Below are positions 25,280 through 33,679 of a stretch of 64,000 nt of DNA, in pieces; positions within the stretch are counted from its first letter, which is position 1, and the number at the start of each line of letters is the position of its first letter. Source of the stretch: Aved-18 sp964606665 (GTDB lineage Bacteria; Cyanobacteriota; Vampirovibrionia; Obscuribacterales; Obscuribacteraceae); assembly GCA_964606665.1 (NCBI GenBank), contig CAZSHS010000012.1, positions 1-64,000 on the forward strand. Direction: 5' to 3'. A program made the translations under genes and the position numbers. The notes under the pieces were generated by a model. The model was not told the origin of the DNA and ran no database searches. It was given only the letters and a program-made list of their open reading frames with translations.

Positions 25280-26484
25280 AACTGATAACCTGTGGTGAAT
25301 AAGAGCTGGAATTTTTCCACTGCCTCAGGCAAGGGGAAGAAAAATAAAAGCCATCCAAAAGAGACGAAAAGATAAGTCATAAGCCATTTTACAAGCCAAT
25401 ACTTAGCAAGAAAAGATTGTAATTTTAGGCCCGCAGTTCCAAGCAACTTTGGATATGCAAGACATAGTGAAATGCCGATGCCATGATACAAGCCCCAGGC
25501 CATGTAATGCCAGTGAGCACCGTGCCAGAGCCCGCACAATGCAAATGCAAAAGCGCCATTAAATGCGGTGCGAAGCATGCCATGACGGTTGCCACCAAGG
25601 GGAATATAAACATAGTCGCGAATCCAAGAACTAAGCGAGATATGCCAGCGATGCCAGAACTCTCGCATGTTCAACGCCAGATAGGGCCAATTAAAATTAG
25701 TGGGCAACGTGATTCCCATCATTCGCGCAAGACCTATGGCGATGTCCGAATAACCTGAAAAATCGAGGTAAATCCTGAAACTGAGAGCGACTAAGTAGAA
25801 CCATCTTTCTTCTAGTGGAATTAACTCGAACTTATTAGCAAAGTATTCGGTATAACTAGTGAGATTGTCTGCCAAACAGAGTTTCTTGAAAAAACCAATA
25901 CAGACAAGCACCAAGCCTAGTGTCCCCATTCGCCAGTTTACTTTTTTTACAGCTTCTTCAAGCGACGGTATAAACTGGGTATAGCGCTTGATGGGACCAG
26001 CCACAAGCGAGGGAAAGAAAATAGAAAAGAGTGCAAAGTGTAGGGGATTTTTAATGGGCTCTCCACCCTTTTTCACTTCATACAAATAATGCACAAATTC
26101 GAAAGTAAAGAAGCTTATGGCAAGTGGCGGAGCGGCTGGTAGAACAGATGTGAAAATGAGCTTGAACGATTTTCCCAACTCAGGATTGAGGGCGCCGATT
26201 AATTCGTCCGAGACGAAAAATAGATATTTGTAAAAACACAAAGCCATTACACAGAACGATATTGCAAGAGCAATTAAGTGCTTATTTCGACTCAAAGCAC
26301 AGCCATAAGATACTAGTGCAAGCACGATGATTGGCTTCACACCTGCAGCGCCTGCAAAATGGGTGTGAAAAATGGCGCAGAAAATGAGCAATGTCACCAT
26401 TCGCAAAATGGACGAAGGAACAGCCCAATAAATTAAAAGAAAAGGCAAAAGAGCAATGAAAAACCAGTAGGTATTAAAAATCAA
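25276..26484 (-). CDS. MBOAT-family membrane O-acyltransferase (AlgI/DltB-like)
   Basis: A 402-residue polytopic membrane protein. It has the MBOAT core: FFPSLVAGPIKRYTQF, FLDFSGYSDIAIGLARMMG, NMREFWHRWHISLSSWIRDY, YIPLGGNRHG and the catalytic-histidine region GLWHGAHWHYMAWGLYHG (about 318-335). These enzymes move acyl groups from a cytoplasmic donor across the membrane to an external acceptor. It is the first gene of a five-gene minus-strand operon (MBOAT, SGNH, microprotein, DUF255, DUF547). No acyl-donor ligase or carrier protein (DltA/DltC-like) is adjacent, so the donor may be acyl-CoA. Confidence 0.92.
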   Translation of the reverse strand: MIFNTYWFFIALLPFLLIYWAVPSSILRMVTLLIFCAIFHTHFAGAAGVKPIIVLALVSYGCALSRNKHLIALAISFCVMALCFYKYLFFVSDELIGALNPELGKSFKLIFTSVLPAAPPLAISFFTFEFVHYLYEVKKGGEPIKNPLHFALFSIFFPSLVAGPIKRYTQFIPSLEEAVKKVNWRMGTLGLVLVCIGFFKKLCLADNLTSYTEYFANKFELIPLEERWFYLVALSFRIYLDFSGYSDIAIGLARMMGITLPTNFNWPYLALNMREFWHRWHISLSSWIRDYVYIPLGGNRHGMLRTAFNGAFAFALCGLWHGAHWHYMAWGLYHGIGISLCLAYPKLLGTAGLKLQSFLAKYWLVKWLMTYLFVSFGWLLFFFPLPEAVEKFQLLFTTGYQL

Positions 26485-26821
26485 ATTGCTTGCCCTGGAA
26501 AACTTAGAGCCTATTTACTTTTGAGGTTAGCGCAGCCTAGGCCAACGTCAATTGTATCGTCTCTAAACGCCTAAAAGCCTCTCGACATCTATAGCTTCAG
26601 AACATACATAATTTCTAGTGTTTGTATTATTTTTCTTGATTCAAAAAATTATTAATAAATTTTAGATAGTTACTGCACGACGCACTTACTCATAATCAAA
26701 CTGTCTTTTGCTTCCAGTTTCTTTTGATTTTGTAATCGCTTCCAACCTCTCTCACTAACCGACTCCAGTTTCAGAACAAGCGCCAAGGCGCCCGAGTCGG
26801 TCTACCTTGAAAGGAAATCGA
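26485..26821. other. Intergenic region at the left edge of the G+C-rich regime
   Basis: 337 bases between divergent genes (the MBOAT operon and the 26822 operon). The middle is strongly A+T-rich (about 26600-26700) and probably carries both promoters, although no consensus pair stands out. A perfect palindrome GCCTAGGC lies near 26535. The stem at 26759-26800 is described separately. Composition changes across this stretch. Confidence 0.6.
26759..26800 (+). promoter_or_regulatory. Leader hairpin upstream of the 26822 operon
   Basis: CCGACTC (26759-26765) pairs with GAGTCGG (26794-26800), with a nested GCGCC/GGCGC stem. It ends 21 bases before the ATG, just upstream of the ribosome-binding site, and is not followed by a T-run. 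It is likely an mRNA-stabilising or translation-modulating leader. Confidence 0.5.
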
Positions 26822-28156
26822 ATGAATAGAATCGCAGTTCTGGTCCTATGCGGACTGGCTACTGTGGCGGCTTTGTTCACGACTATCTGGCCTCTTGCGG
26901 GTAACCAGGGCATCGATGGAAACAATGGGTTTGGTCAGCAGACAAGCTGGCTTTCACAGGAGCCTTTTCCTCCGACTCTGTCCCAGAAGGTCTTCCCGAT
27001 TGGGTTGGCCACAAACATCGCAAGCCGTCAGATCCAGATGGACAAGGACGACCGCTACCAGGAATACATTTTCGACGTCTTCTCCAACGGCGACAAAGGC
27101 ACACTCTTCTTCAGCGATCGAGGCGTGCTTGCCGAAATTACCATGCAATACGCCGCTACCAAGACCGAAGACTGGTACAAGCTTGGTCCCGACGGCGTGA
27201 CCATTTTGCAGAAGCGCACCACCGACCTTGTATCTGGGGCGCTCATTGAAGAAGGCGAGCGCGGCGACGACAACCGCTTCGTGCTCAGGTCCTATATGCC
27301 TGGCACCATGCAGGTTTTGCGCGTTCGCACTTACGAGTCTCGCGGCATGATTCTGCGCGGCGGACTTGGCGGCATCAACCTCATTGCCCGCGACGAGGCG
27401 TTCTATCCTGATGTTGCAAATCAGACTGAATATCTGTTCGTGGCAAGCGACGTGCTCAACTCCGAGCGCTTTGACTATGCCAAAGACGGTAAGGCAACTG
27501 CGTATCTGAAAGTCATGTATCGTGCGCGTCTGGGTTGGTTCTTCTACCCCGATGGCGTCACCAAGCGCATGGCGTTCGAGCGCAAGAGCATCATGCGCAA
27601 CACCATCGGCTACTGGGAAGTGCACACCGACTACTTCGACCAAAGTGGCAAGCTTGAAGCAAAGCGGGTTTTCACTCGCAGCTCAATGATCGTCACAGTC
27701 GAACTTCCCGGCATCGGCAATGTGCGCCAGACCTGGGGCATGATTGTTCCGTACAAAGCGGAAGCGCAGCGCCTGGTCAAGGACAACTTTGCTTTGTCGT
27801 TCGTGGAACTCGATTCCTACAACGGCTTGAAAGATGCCAGATTCACCTATAAGGACGGCGCCCTCACTGAATTCTGGTATCAGACCAAACTTGCCACAAG
27901 CAATCAGGTCTCTGGCGAAACGCCAGTCGCAGACCCAGTGCTCGTGCAGGTCCGCCTCACTCTCGACCCTGCTACAGGCGCGGTCACATCAAAGAAAGTA
28001 GTCGACCTAAAGACTCAAAAGGAGCTTGTGAATCCCGACCTGGTCGATATCTCGACCAGTGTCATCAAGGCTCCCGCGGGTTTGACTCAGATGCTCGACT
28101 ATGAACCACCTCCGGCTGTTCCATTCGAGCCGGACTATCCTCAGGGGGAACACTAA
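26822..28156 (+). CDS. Membrane-anchored or secreted hypothetical protein with YD/YwqK-like repeats
   Basis: 444 residues starting at the ATG preceded by AAAGGAAA; a TTG 15 bases earlier would include the ribosome-binding site. The N-terminus (MNRIAVLVLCGLATVAALF) is a signal peptide or anchor. The rest is beta-rich, with recurring units of the form xxYDxxGKxxxxxV (for example FDQSGKLEAKRVF, YAKDGKATAYL, FTYKDGALTEFWY), similar in style to the YwqK-like repeats of the next gene. No catalytic motif is visible. With the downstream lipoprotein (27-base gap) it forms an operon, probably acting outside the cytoplasmic membrane. Confidence 0.7.
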   Translation: MNRIAVLVLCGLATVAALFTTIWPLAGNQGIDGNNGFGQQTSWLSQEPFPPTLSQKVFPIGLATNIASRQIQMDKDDRYQEYIFDVFSNGDKGTLFFSDRGVLAEITMQYAATKTEDWYKLGPDGVTILQKRTTDLVSGALIEEGERGDDNRFVLRSYMPGTMQVLRVRTYESRGMILRGGLGGINLIARDEAFYPDVANQTEYLFVASDVLNSERFDYAKDGKATAYLKVMYRARLGWFFYPDGVTKRMAFERKSIMRNTIGYWEVHTDYFDQSGKLEAKRVFTRSSMIVTVELPGIGNVRQTWGMIVPYKAEAQRLVKDNFALSFVELDSYNGLKDARFTYKDGALTEFWYQTKLATSNQVSGETPVADPVLVQVRLTLDPATGAVTSKKVVDLKTQKELVNPDLVDISTSVIKAPAGLTQMLDYEPPPAVPFEPDYPQGEH

Positions 28157-28183
28157 CCCCCACGAATAACTAAAGGAGTTTCC

Positions 28184-29419
28184 ATGTCTGCTCAAAGACT
28201 GGGACTACTCGCGATCGCGGTAGGCGTGTTCGCTTTAGGTTGTCTATACAGCCCTAAGCAGAAACACGAATGGAAGCGTGCGCCCGACAACGTCGCGCGT
28301 TTCCCTCAGAAACTACCGTATCGCTACTTTGTCTCGGACAAGGACGAGCGAAGCAATGTCTTTTTTCACAAAGACAATGTCACTCCCCGTCAGGCGTTGA
28401 CTGATACGCCTGACGGTCTTCATTACGACACGACGTATGATGAGCGCGGCTTTCGTACTGCCTGGAAAGTCTTCTATCTCAAGGCAAACGGCGAGCCCGG
28501 ACAACTGCGTCAAGATTCGACCTTCACCGCCCGCGGTACTATGTTCGCTATCGACACGATGTATTACCGCTCGGGGAAAGTATTCCAAGTCGGGACACTA
28601 CTGGCTCCCGACAAATTTAGCAAGACCTTTTATCGCGAAGACGGTAGCTTGCATCGCAAAGAACTTCATCTGAAACGCGATTCCGAGTGGAAACTCGAAA
28701 TGGCGGAGGAATTCGACCACAGCGCTCAGGTTCGGCTAGTCGAAACGGTGAAACGCTTGGAAGACGGAACTGTGCAGTTGCGGCGTTATAAGCCAAACGG
28801 CAAGGTTTACGTGATGGTCGGCAACACGGTAGGCAATGCCACCAAAGTCGAAACCTGGTATCACGAAGACGGCAAGACGCCGCACTTCGAAGTATTCCGC
28901 GGAGACTACAAGCTCACGCTCACTACTTTCGACCGCAAGGGACACAAGCTGGAAGAACGCGAATTTAGCAAGCCCTACGGCCGAGACGAAGGCGAGATGG
29001 AGGTGACTTTCTTCGATCGCCACAAGCGCAAGACTCTTTCTCAACGTTGGCTCATGGAAGGCGGAAGTTACAAGCTTGCTGCCATTCAAACTTATTTTGC
29101 CAACGGTCAGGAGAAGCGTCTGATTGCCTGGGGCAAAGACGAGTCAGGCAAAATCTTCATCGAGTACGAACAGATCTTTCTGTCTCCTCGCGAAGATAAT
29201 CGTCCCTACAAGCTTTACACACACGACTCAAGCGGAAGGCTTGTGAAGTACGAGCGCTCTTGGGGCGACTTCTCCACCGACTATTCGCTCGACTACGAGC
29301 CCGGAAAGGGTCCGCGTCGTTCAGTGGTAGTGGAGCCTTTGCACACTCGCATGACACCCTACCAATTGCCACCACCTGAGGTGATTGAGCAGCCGGTCAT
29401 TCTGCCACCCACCGGATAG
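28184..29419 (+). CDS. Lipoprotein with MORN/YwqK-like repeats
   Basis: 411 residues. The signal sequence ends with a lipobox (VFALGC, Cys near residue 20), so the mature protein should be lipid-anchored. The body has many repeats of the form YxxDGKxxxxxxx (MYYRSGKVFQVG, FYREDGSLHRKE, YHEDGKTPHFEVF, YFANGQEKRLIAWG), as in MORN-like YwqK antitoxin-family proteins. The ribosome-binding site AAAGGAG precedes the ATG. It is the second gene of a two-gene operon and shares repeat style with its upstream neighbour. Function unknown. Confidence 0.75.
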   Translation: MSAQRLGLLAIAVGVFALGCLYSPKQKHEWKRAPDNVARFPQKLPYRYFVSDKDERSNVFFHKDNVTPRQALTDTPDGLHYDTTYDERGFRTAWKVFYLKANGEPGQLRQDSTFTARGTMFAIDTMYYRSGKVFQVGTLLAPDKFSKTFYREDGSLHRKELHLKRDSEWKLEMAEEFDHSAQVRLVETVKRLEDGTVQLRRYKPNGKVYVMVGNTVGNATKVETWYHEDGKTPHFEVFRGDYKLTLTTFDRKGHKLEEREFSKPYGRDEGEMEVTFFDRHKRKTLSQRWLMEGGSYKLAAIQTYFANGQEKRLIAWGKDESGKIFIEYEQIFLSPREDNRPYKLYTHDSSGRLVKYERSWGDFSTDYSLDYEPGKGPRRSVVVEPLHTRMTPYQLPPPEVIEQPVILPPTG

Positions 29420-29435
29420 CTGGGTGCGCCTACAA

Positions 29436-29486
29436 GGGAAGAGGAGAGATCGCATCACTGCGGTCTTTTCCTCTTTCCCTTTTTTG
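29436..29486 (+). terminator. Plus-strand terminator of the lipoprotein operon
   Basis: GGGAAGAGGA (29436-29445) pairs with TCCTCTTTCCC (29469-29479) with one bulge and an inner GATCGCA/TGCGGTC stem, followed by a run of T. A typical intrinsic terminator 17 bases after the stop codon. Confidence 0.8.
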
Positions 29487-29495
29487 GGCGCGTTC

Positions 29496-29512
29496 TATTA
29501 CTTGGTATAGTT
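29496..29512. repeat. Convergent-junction dyad element (copy 1)
   Basis: TATTA-CTTGGTA-TAGTT: five-base half-sites seven bases apart, between the opposing terminators of the lipoprotein and TrxB operons. Confidence 0.5.
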
Positions 29513-29589
29513 AATTGTTGTCCGATTGCTTCTAGCAAGCCCTGTAGGCATGTGTAAGAAATTCAACCCAAATTTAGCCTCTCCTTATT

Positions 29590-29606
29590 TACTAAGTCTT
29601 ATAGTT
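29590..29606. repeat. Convergent-junction dyad element (copy 2)
   Basis: TACTA-AGTCTTA-TAGTT, the second copy in the same junction, 94 bases after copy 1. It lies just before the minus-strand terminator at 29624. Confidence 0.55.
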
Positions 29607-29623
29607 AGAAAAGGCGAAAAGAA

Positions 29624-29657
29624 GAGGAGAACTGGTTTATAAAACCAGATTCTCCTC
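29624..29657 (-). terminator. Minus-strand terminator of the trxB-nadK operon
   Basis: GAGGAGAACTGGTTT pairs with AAACCAGATTCTCCTC (one bulged base), 20 bases beyond the trxB-like stop on the minus strand. It is followed in that direction by TTCTTTTC. Confidence 0.75.
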
Positions 29658-29676
29658 CGTAGTCAATTAAGTCAGA

Positions 29677-30720
29677 TCAAAGCGGACTGCGCCATTCGCC
29701 AAGCCAACCAAGAATACTGCTTAGCCATGAATTCGATTCATGTGCCAAGCCGCCCTTGTTTGAGCCTGACCCCAAGCCATATTCGAGATAATGCTGAGCG
29801 TCGAGCGCAGCCATGCATCCACTAGCAGCAGCCGTGACCGCTTGCCTGTAAACGGGATCTTGCACGTCTCCGCAAGCAAAAACACCTTCGACGGCAGTGG
29901 ATGTTTTAGCATCCATCACCGAAGTCATGATGTATCCATGCGGGTCGAGATCCAGCTTCCCATCGAAGAGCTTGGAGTTGGGCTCATGACCGATAGCAAT
30001 GAAAACGCCATCGCAATCAAGCTCTGTTTGCGCGCCAGTCTTGACGTTTTTGAGCTTGATGCCCGAGACCACACCTTGTCCACGATCGAGAATTTCTTCA
30101 ACGACCGTGTCCATGGCAAACTTGATCTTGGCGTTCGACTGAGCCCGACTCACCATGATTTTAGAGGCGCGAAAACTGTCACGCCGGTGAACGATGGTAA
30201 CCTGGTCAGCAAAGCGCGTCAGAAACGAAGCCTCTTCAAGCGCAGCATCACCGCCGCCTACGACGATGACTTTTTTGTTCTTGTAGAAGAAGCCATCACA
30301 CGTTGCGCAAGTAGAAACGCCGCGACCAGTCAAACGCTTCTCCGAATCCAAGCCGAGCATTTTGGCTTTGGCGCCGGTTGCGATGATGACGCTTTGCGCT
30401 TCTATTGCGCTCGATTCGGTTTTGAGCAAGAAGGGACGGTTTGAAAAATCGATGCTATCGACATCTTGAGTGATAAAGCGGGCACCATAACGAAGTGCCT
30501 GCTCACGCATGTCGCTGACGAGCTTAGGTCCTTGCACCGGCTCGGCAAATCCGGGGTAGTTTTCCACATCTGTGGTGATGGTCAACTGACCACCGGCAAA
30601 ATAACCTTCAATCACGATTGGCTCAAGCAAGGCTCGCGCTGCGTACATCGCAGCAGTCAAGCCAGCTGGTCCACCGCCAATAATGACTACTTTACTCTTC
30701 AAACTGCCGGTCAAATTCAT
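29677..30720 (-). CDS. trxB: Thioredoxin-disulfide reductase-like flavoprotein
   Basis: 347 residues, cytoplasmic, FAD-dependent. Transfers electrons from NADPH to thioredoxin. Visible parts: FAD motif VVIIGGGPAGLTAAMYAARA, GGQLTITTDVENYPGF, redox pair CATC (Cys138, Cys141) in STCATCDGFFY, NADPH motif VVGGGDAALEEA with HRRDSFRASK, and GVFACGDVQDP. All catalytic parts are intact; the C-terminus is about 30 residues longer than usual, with a Gly/Ser-rich tail ending LGWLGEWRSPL. Ribosome-binding site GAGGAG. It is the last gene of the minus-strand operon with a zinc-ribbon protein, a helical protein and NAD kinase, which makes NADPH and so fits functionally. Confidence 0.93.
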   Translation of the reverse strand: MNLTGSLKSKVVIIGGGPAGLTAAMYAARALLEPIVIEGYFAGGQLTITTDVENYPGFAEPVQGPKLVSDMREQALRYGARFITQDVDSIDFSNRPFLLKTESSAIEAQSVIIATGAKAKMLGLDSEKRLTGRGVSTCATCDGFFYKNKKVIVVGGGDAALEEASFLTRFADQVTIVHRRDSFRASKIMVSRAQSNAKIKFAMDTVVEEILDRGQGVVSGIKLKNVKTGAQTELDCDGVFIAIGHEPNSKLFDGKLDLDPHGYIMTSVMDAKTSTAVEGVFACGDVQDPVYRQAVTAAASGCMAALDAQHYLEYGLGSGSNKGGLAHESNSWLSSILGWLGEWRSPL

Positions 30721-30774
30721 GTTTCTCCTCTAACCGGTTAGGGGTTGATGTTGAGGTGCTAGGCCCTTATCGCT

Positions 30775-30942
30775 CTACGAAGAGGGTTGAGCGGGCGCGC
30801 GGCAGACCTCGCACTGACCCAGCCGATTGCTGCAGGTCGAGCAGAGCTTCTTGCTGCGCGTGCTTGTGCCCGAGCCGCATTCCTGACACGTTCCGGTGGC
30901 GGGGAGCTGAACTTGGGGCTTAGAGTGTTTTTCACAACGCAT
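30775..30942 (-). CDS. Small zinc-ribbon protein
   Basis: 55 residues, starting MRCEKHSKPQ with an AAAGG ribosome-binding site seven bases upstream. It has seven cysteines and a histidine in zinc-finger spacing: CEKH near the N-terminus, then GTCQECG, KKLCSTCSNRLG and QCEVC, enough for two metal sites. It lies 54 bases upstream of trxB and 69 bases downstream of the 31012 gene in the same operon. Such small ribbons may bind zinc as a store or act as adaptors. The overlapping longer frame on the same strand (30759-31040) has no cysteines in this arrangement and looks like a shadow. Confidence 0.72.
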   Translation of the reverse strand: MRCEKHSKPQVQLPATGTCQECGSGTSTRSKKLCSTCSNRLGQCEVCRAPAQPSS

Positions 30943-31011
30943 AATTTACCTTTCGCTTGTGCGTTTGTTTCGGTTTTGGTGGCAAGAGAAGAATTGGAGA
31001 GAGAGAGAAAC

Positions 31012-31470
31012 CTACTTGTCCCAGAGTCCCGAGCGACCAATCTGCTGTCCCGAGATGCTCTCCTTGCCTTCTAGCACGCCGTGGGCGCGATTGATTAGGT
31101 CGCTTGCGGTGCGCAAGTAAAGCTGAGAAATGTTCATCCTGGCGGAGAGCAAAAGCTCGGGATGGGTGGCGATGAAGCGCGATGCTTGGCGCATATACGA
31201 TTCGACCACAGGGCCAAAATCGTTGTCGGCAAGCAGCTTGTCGACTGACGCAATATCACAAATGGCGTGCAGTCCTACCTGCTCCAACGCGCGGTGAGCA
31301 GTCTCTCGTGCCTCAGTAGCGACGGTGGCGACGAAGATACGCTGGGCATCATTGAGATGATTGTAGGGATAAAATTTGGATTGCGCATCTTTCACTAGCT
31401 GGGCAGATCGCTCATAAATCGAGCGCGCCTGTCGAGCGAAGCCCGCAATTCTTGCCTTGTCGAGGTCCAT
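31012..31470 (-). CDS. Helical hypothetical protein
   Basis: 152 residues, almost entirely alpha-helical by pattern (RIAGFARQARSIYERSAQLV, AQRIFVATVATEARETAHRA, SARMNISQLYLRTASDLINR). It is soluble, with no signal peptide. AAAGGG lies upstream of the ATG. I recognise no family. Its position between NAD kinase and the zinc-ribbon/TrxB pair suggests a role in the same redox unit, but nothing in the sequence shows it. Confidence 0.7.
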   Translation of the reverse strand: MDLDKARIAGFARQARSIYERSAQLVKDAQSKFYPYNHLNDAQRIFVATVATEARETAHRALEQVGLHAICDIASVDKLLADNDFGPVVESYMRQASRFIATHPELLLSARMNISQLYLRTASDLINRAHGVLEGKESISGQQIGRSGLWDK

Positions 31471-31539
31471 AGGGATGACCCTTTGCTGTTGGAAATTTGC
31501 TTCTGGTGTGGATTTAGAGCTGAATAAAGAGAGATAGAG

Positions 31540-32439
31540 TTACGCTATCGCCTCGCCGCCAAGTCGCCTGCAACGAAGTTGATATTCGTCGTATTCAAGA
31601 TGGCGGTAAGGTGAAACATAGGCTCGAAGCGGATTGGGATCGATTGAGACTTCAAGCACCGAGCCGCGTTTGAAAGCGTACTCCATGTGAGGTCCATCGA
31701 TGTAAATCTTGCCGTTATTCATCGTGCTCTCGACCGTGAGAGTCTCGCCAAAGGGCACGAAACCAGAATTAAAGGCATCGCGATTTTCCGGCAGACCAAA
31801 GCGGGCCAGCACCTGGTAGGCGAACTTGCGCGAGTTGAGCGCAACTACTTTGCCGCCAGCGGAATGCGAAAGTCCAGTGGTACCACTGGGAGTGGCTACG
31901 ATTAGACCCGAAGATCGCTGACTTGAAACTTCGCCATTGATTTTCAAATCATAGCGAGCAGTGGCTGCGGCATTTGAGCCGGCTACCAACACTTCGTTCA
32001 AGATAGGAACGTCAATTTGCTTGCCGTCGATTGTGGCACGAAGCCTTGCAACGTCATAGCAGTACTCCTTGCCGGACAAGATGCGCTCAAGCATAATCTG
32101 GAAATTGGAAGCAGTGGCATTGCAGTAGTTGCCGAAGCTCGACTCGGGAGCTGAGTTGACACCAAAGAGCGGAACTCGCTTTTGGGGATCTGACTCAGAG
32201 ACGATCGAATGAGAGGCGTCGAGGAAAGTTCCGTCGCCACCAATTGAGATAACCAGGTCATGATTGACCTCGAAACGACCGGGCTTGCCGCGAACGGTAA
32301 TACCATATGCAATACCAGCCGAATCGAGTACCGATCTAACCACAGATACCGTCTCGATGTGTTGGCGCCTGGTGGCTTCTGTCGCTTGCGAAGTGGGTTT
32401 GATCACAAGCAGAATTTTCTGAAATGAGGTTGTGCTCAG
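31540..32439 (-). CDS. nadK: NAD kinase
   Basis: Phosphorylates NAD to NADP in the cytoplasm. It shows the GGDGT motif (ISIGGDGTFLDAS), FGVNSAPESSFGN, the NEVLVAG segment and the glycine-rich GLIVATPSGTTGLSHSAGG. All family motifs are present. The annotated-looking GTG at 32406 would cut off the first strand (QKILLVIKP), which is encoded upstream in frame up to a TAA. No ATG is in that frame, but a CTG at 32439 has GGAGA seven bases before it, giving a start MSTTSFQKILLVIK. I therefore propose a CTG start. It is the first gene of the operon with the helical protein, zinc ribbon and TrxB. Confidence 0.88.
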   Translation of the reverse strand: MSTTSFQKILLVIKPTSQATEATRRQHIETVSVVRSVLDSAGIAYGITVRGKPGRFEVNHDLVISIGGDGTFLDASHSIVSESDPQKRVPLFGVNSAPESSFGNYCNATASNFQIMLERILSGKEYCYDVARLRATIDGKQIDVPILNEVLVAGSNAAATARYDLKINGEVSSQRSSGLIVATPSGTTGLSHSAGGKVVALNSRKFAYQVLARFGLPENRDAFNSGFVPFGETLTVESTMNNGKIYIDGPHMEYAFKRGSVLEVSIDPNPLRAYVSPYRHLEYDEYQLRCRRLGGEAIA

Positions 32440-33162
32440 TTTCGTTCTCCATTTTTCAGAGAGTTATGGTTAAGAGTCAAAAAAGAGAAGAGAAATAAAA
32501 CGAACTGGAAGAAAATATACTCAGACTGCAGAGATAAAAAGACTGCTTGTTCTAACTCTTGAGCCATTACTAGTTCGCGATATTTAACGCAATTGTATAT
32601 TTCTTCTCTCTCATATACGCAAAGCGCTTGAAAACCCCATCTAATCAAAGTCTTGCCCTCATTGCCTTTGAATAGTGGTCAATAGCTAGCGCGAGCGATG
32701 CTAGCCAACGCAAACTTTTTAGCAGTAGCTTGCACAACTTCACTAGCACCATATTCGGTTAATTGCCATTCATAGTGGTGGCACATTTTCTATGTGAGTT
32801 GTCGATTTTGATAGTCAATTTCGACGCAGGTGTAGGTTTATTTCTTATTTTTCAAACTTCGATTATTTTTAAGTTTTAGTTTAATTTTTGAATTCATTGG
32901 CTTTGTTTAATTACTTATTTACTAACTGAATCAAGTAAGTATTGATATCCCTTTTTGACGCGCACGGAATCACCTTATCCCCCGTCGCTATTCACTTCAA
33001 CACCTAACTGACGCACGAACCGAGAGACTCGCTATGTCTTTTAGACCGAAGTACGCTCTTTTTGTGAGCATCTGCAAAGTACTCAAAGCTGTGTTCTGGA
33101 TAGCTGCGCTTATAAGCCCGCTTTCCATGCGGATTCGAATCAGACGCTCTAAGGAACTTTTG
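32440..33162. other. Divergent intergenic region between nadK and the isochorismatase operon
   Basis: About 720 bases, strongly A+T-rich (especially 32830-32960). No convincing gene. It should carry both operon promoters. An imperfect inverted repeat (TTACTTA...AAGTAAGTA) lies near 32910-32943. An alternative ATG at 33034 would extend the isochorismatase by 43 residues with a hydrophobic stretch, but it lacks a good ribosome-binding site. Confidence 0.5.
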
Positions 33163-33621
33163 ATGCGAACCCAGGACACCACATTGGTCATCGTCGACAT
33201 GCAACCATCATTTGCTTCATCGGCACTGGTTCTTCCAGATGTGATGGACGAAGTGAAACTCGCCCTTCAAAACGACTGGGCGATTGTCATTCTCGAGTTT
33301 TACAACCAGGGACCCACTTATCCCTGCATTCTCGAGCTGGTGAAACAATCGCGTCGACACGCAGTCGAAACCAAATTCAAAAACGGCGGCGAACGCGAAA
33401 TCAAAATCGCTTGCCGCAAACTCGATTTACCCACCGCAAGATTTCGCGTTTGCGGAGTGAACACTCACGCTTGCGTGAACGACACAGTCATAGGCATAGC
33501 GAAAACCTATGCTCAGAGCGTGATATTCGTTGTGCAAAACGCCTGCGCTCACACCTTGCGTCAGAATAACTGGCGTAAGTTCTTTCGCTTCAAAAGCTTC
33601 AGAGTTGTCCCCGCTGTTTGA
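33163..33621 (+). CDS. Isochorismatase-fold cysteine hydrolase (nicotinamidase-like)
   Basis: 152 residues from the ATG with AAGGAA six bases upstream. The isochorismatase-like catalytic triad is visible: Asp12 in VIVDMQPSF, Lys71 in VETKFKNGG and Cys104 in CGVNTHACVNDTV. The family hydrolyses nicotinamide, isochorismate or carbamoyl compounds. The short size and local NAD theme (NAD kinase opposite, an NMNAT-like gene downstream) make a nicotinamidase-like role possible, but the zinc-binding histidines of PncA are not evident. It heads a three-gene operon with an MFS transporter and a nucleotidyltransferase-like/methyltransferase fusion. Confidence 0.8.
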   Translation: MRTQDTTLVIVDMQPSFASSALVLPDVMDEVKLALQNDWAIVILEFYNQGPTYPCILELVKQSRRHAVETKFKNGGEREIKIACRKLDLPTARFRVCGVNTHACVNDTVIGIAKTYAQSVIFVVQNACAHTLRQNNWRKFFRFKSFRVVPAV

Positions 33622-33679
33622 TTACAGCCGTGTCAACCTGTCGTTTCGAAAATAGAAACTCCAGCCTTAGGAGATCCTC

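Noticed and set aside
30759..31040. 93-codon minus-strand frame
   Set aside because: It overlaps the zinc-ribbon gene in another frame and has Ala/Arg-rich composition; the zinc-ribbon frame has a better start site and conserved-type cysteines.
33034..33162. Possible 43-residue N-terminal extension of the isochorismatase-fold protein
   Set aside because: It contains a hydrophobic stretch, but the internal ATG at 33163 has a clearly better Shine-Dalgarno site and fits the family N-terminus.
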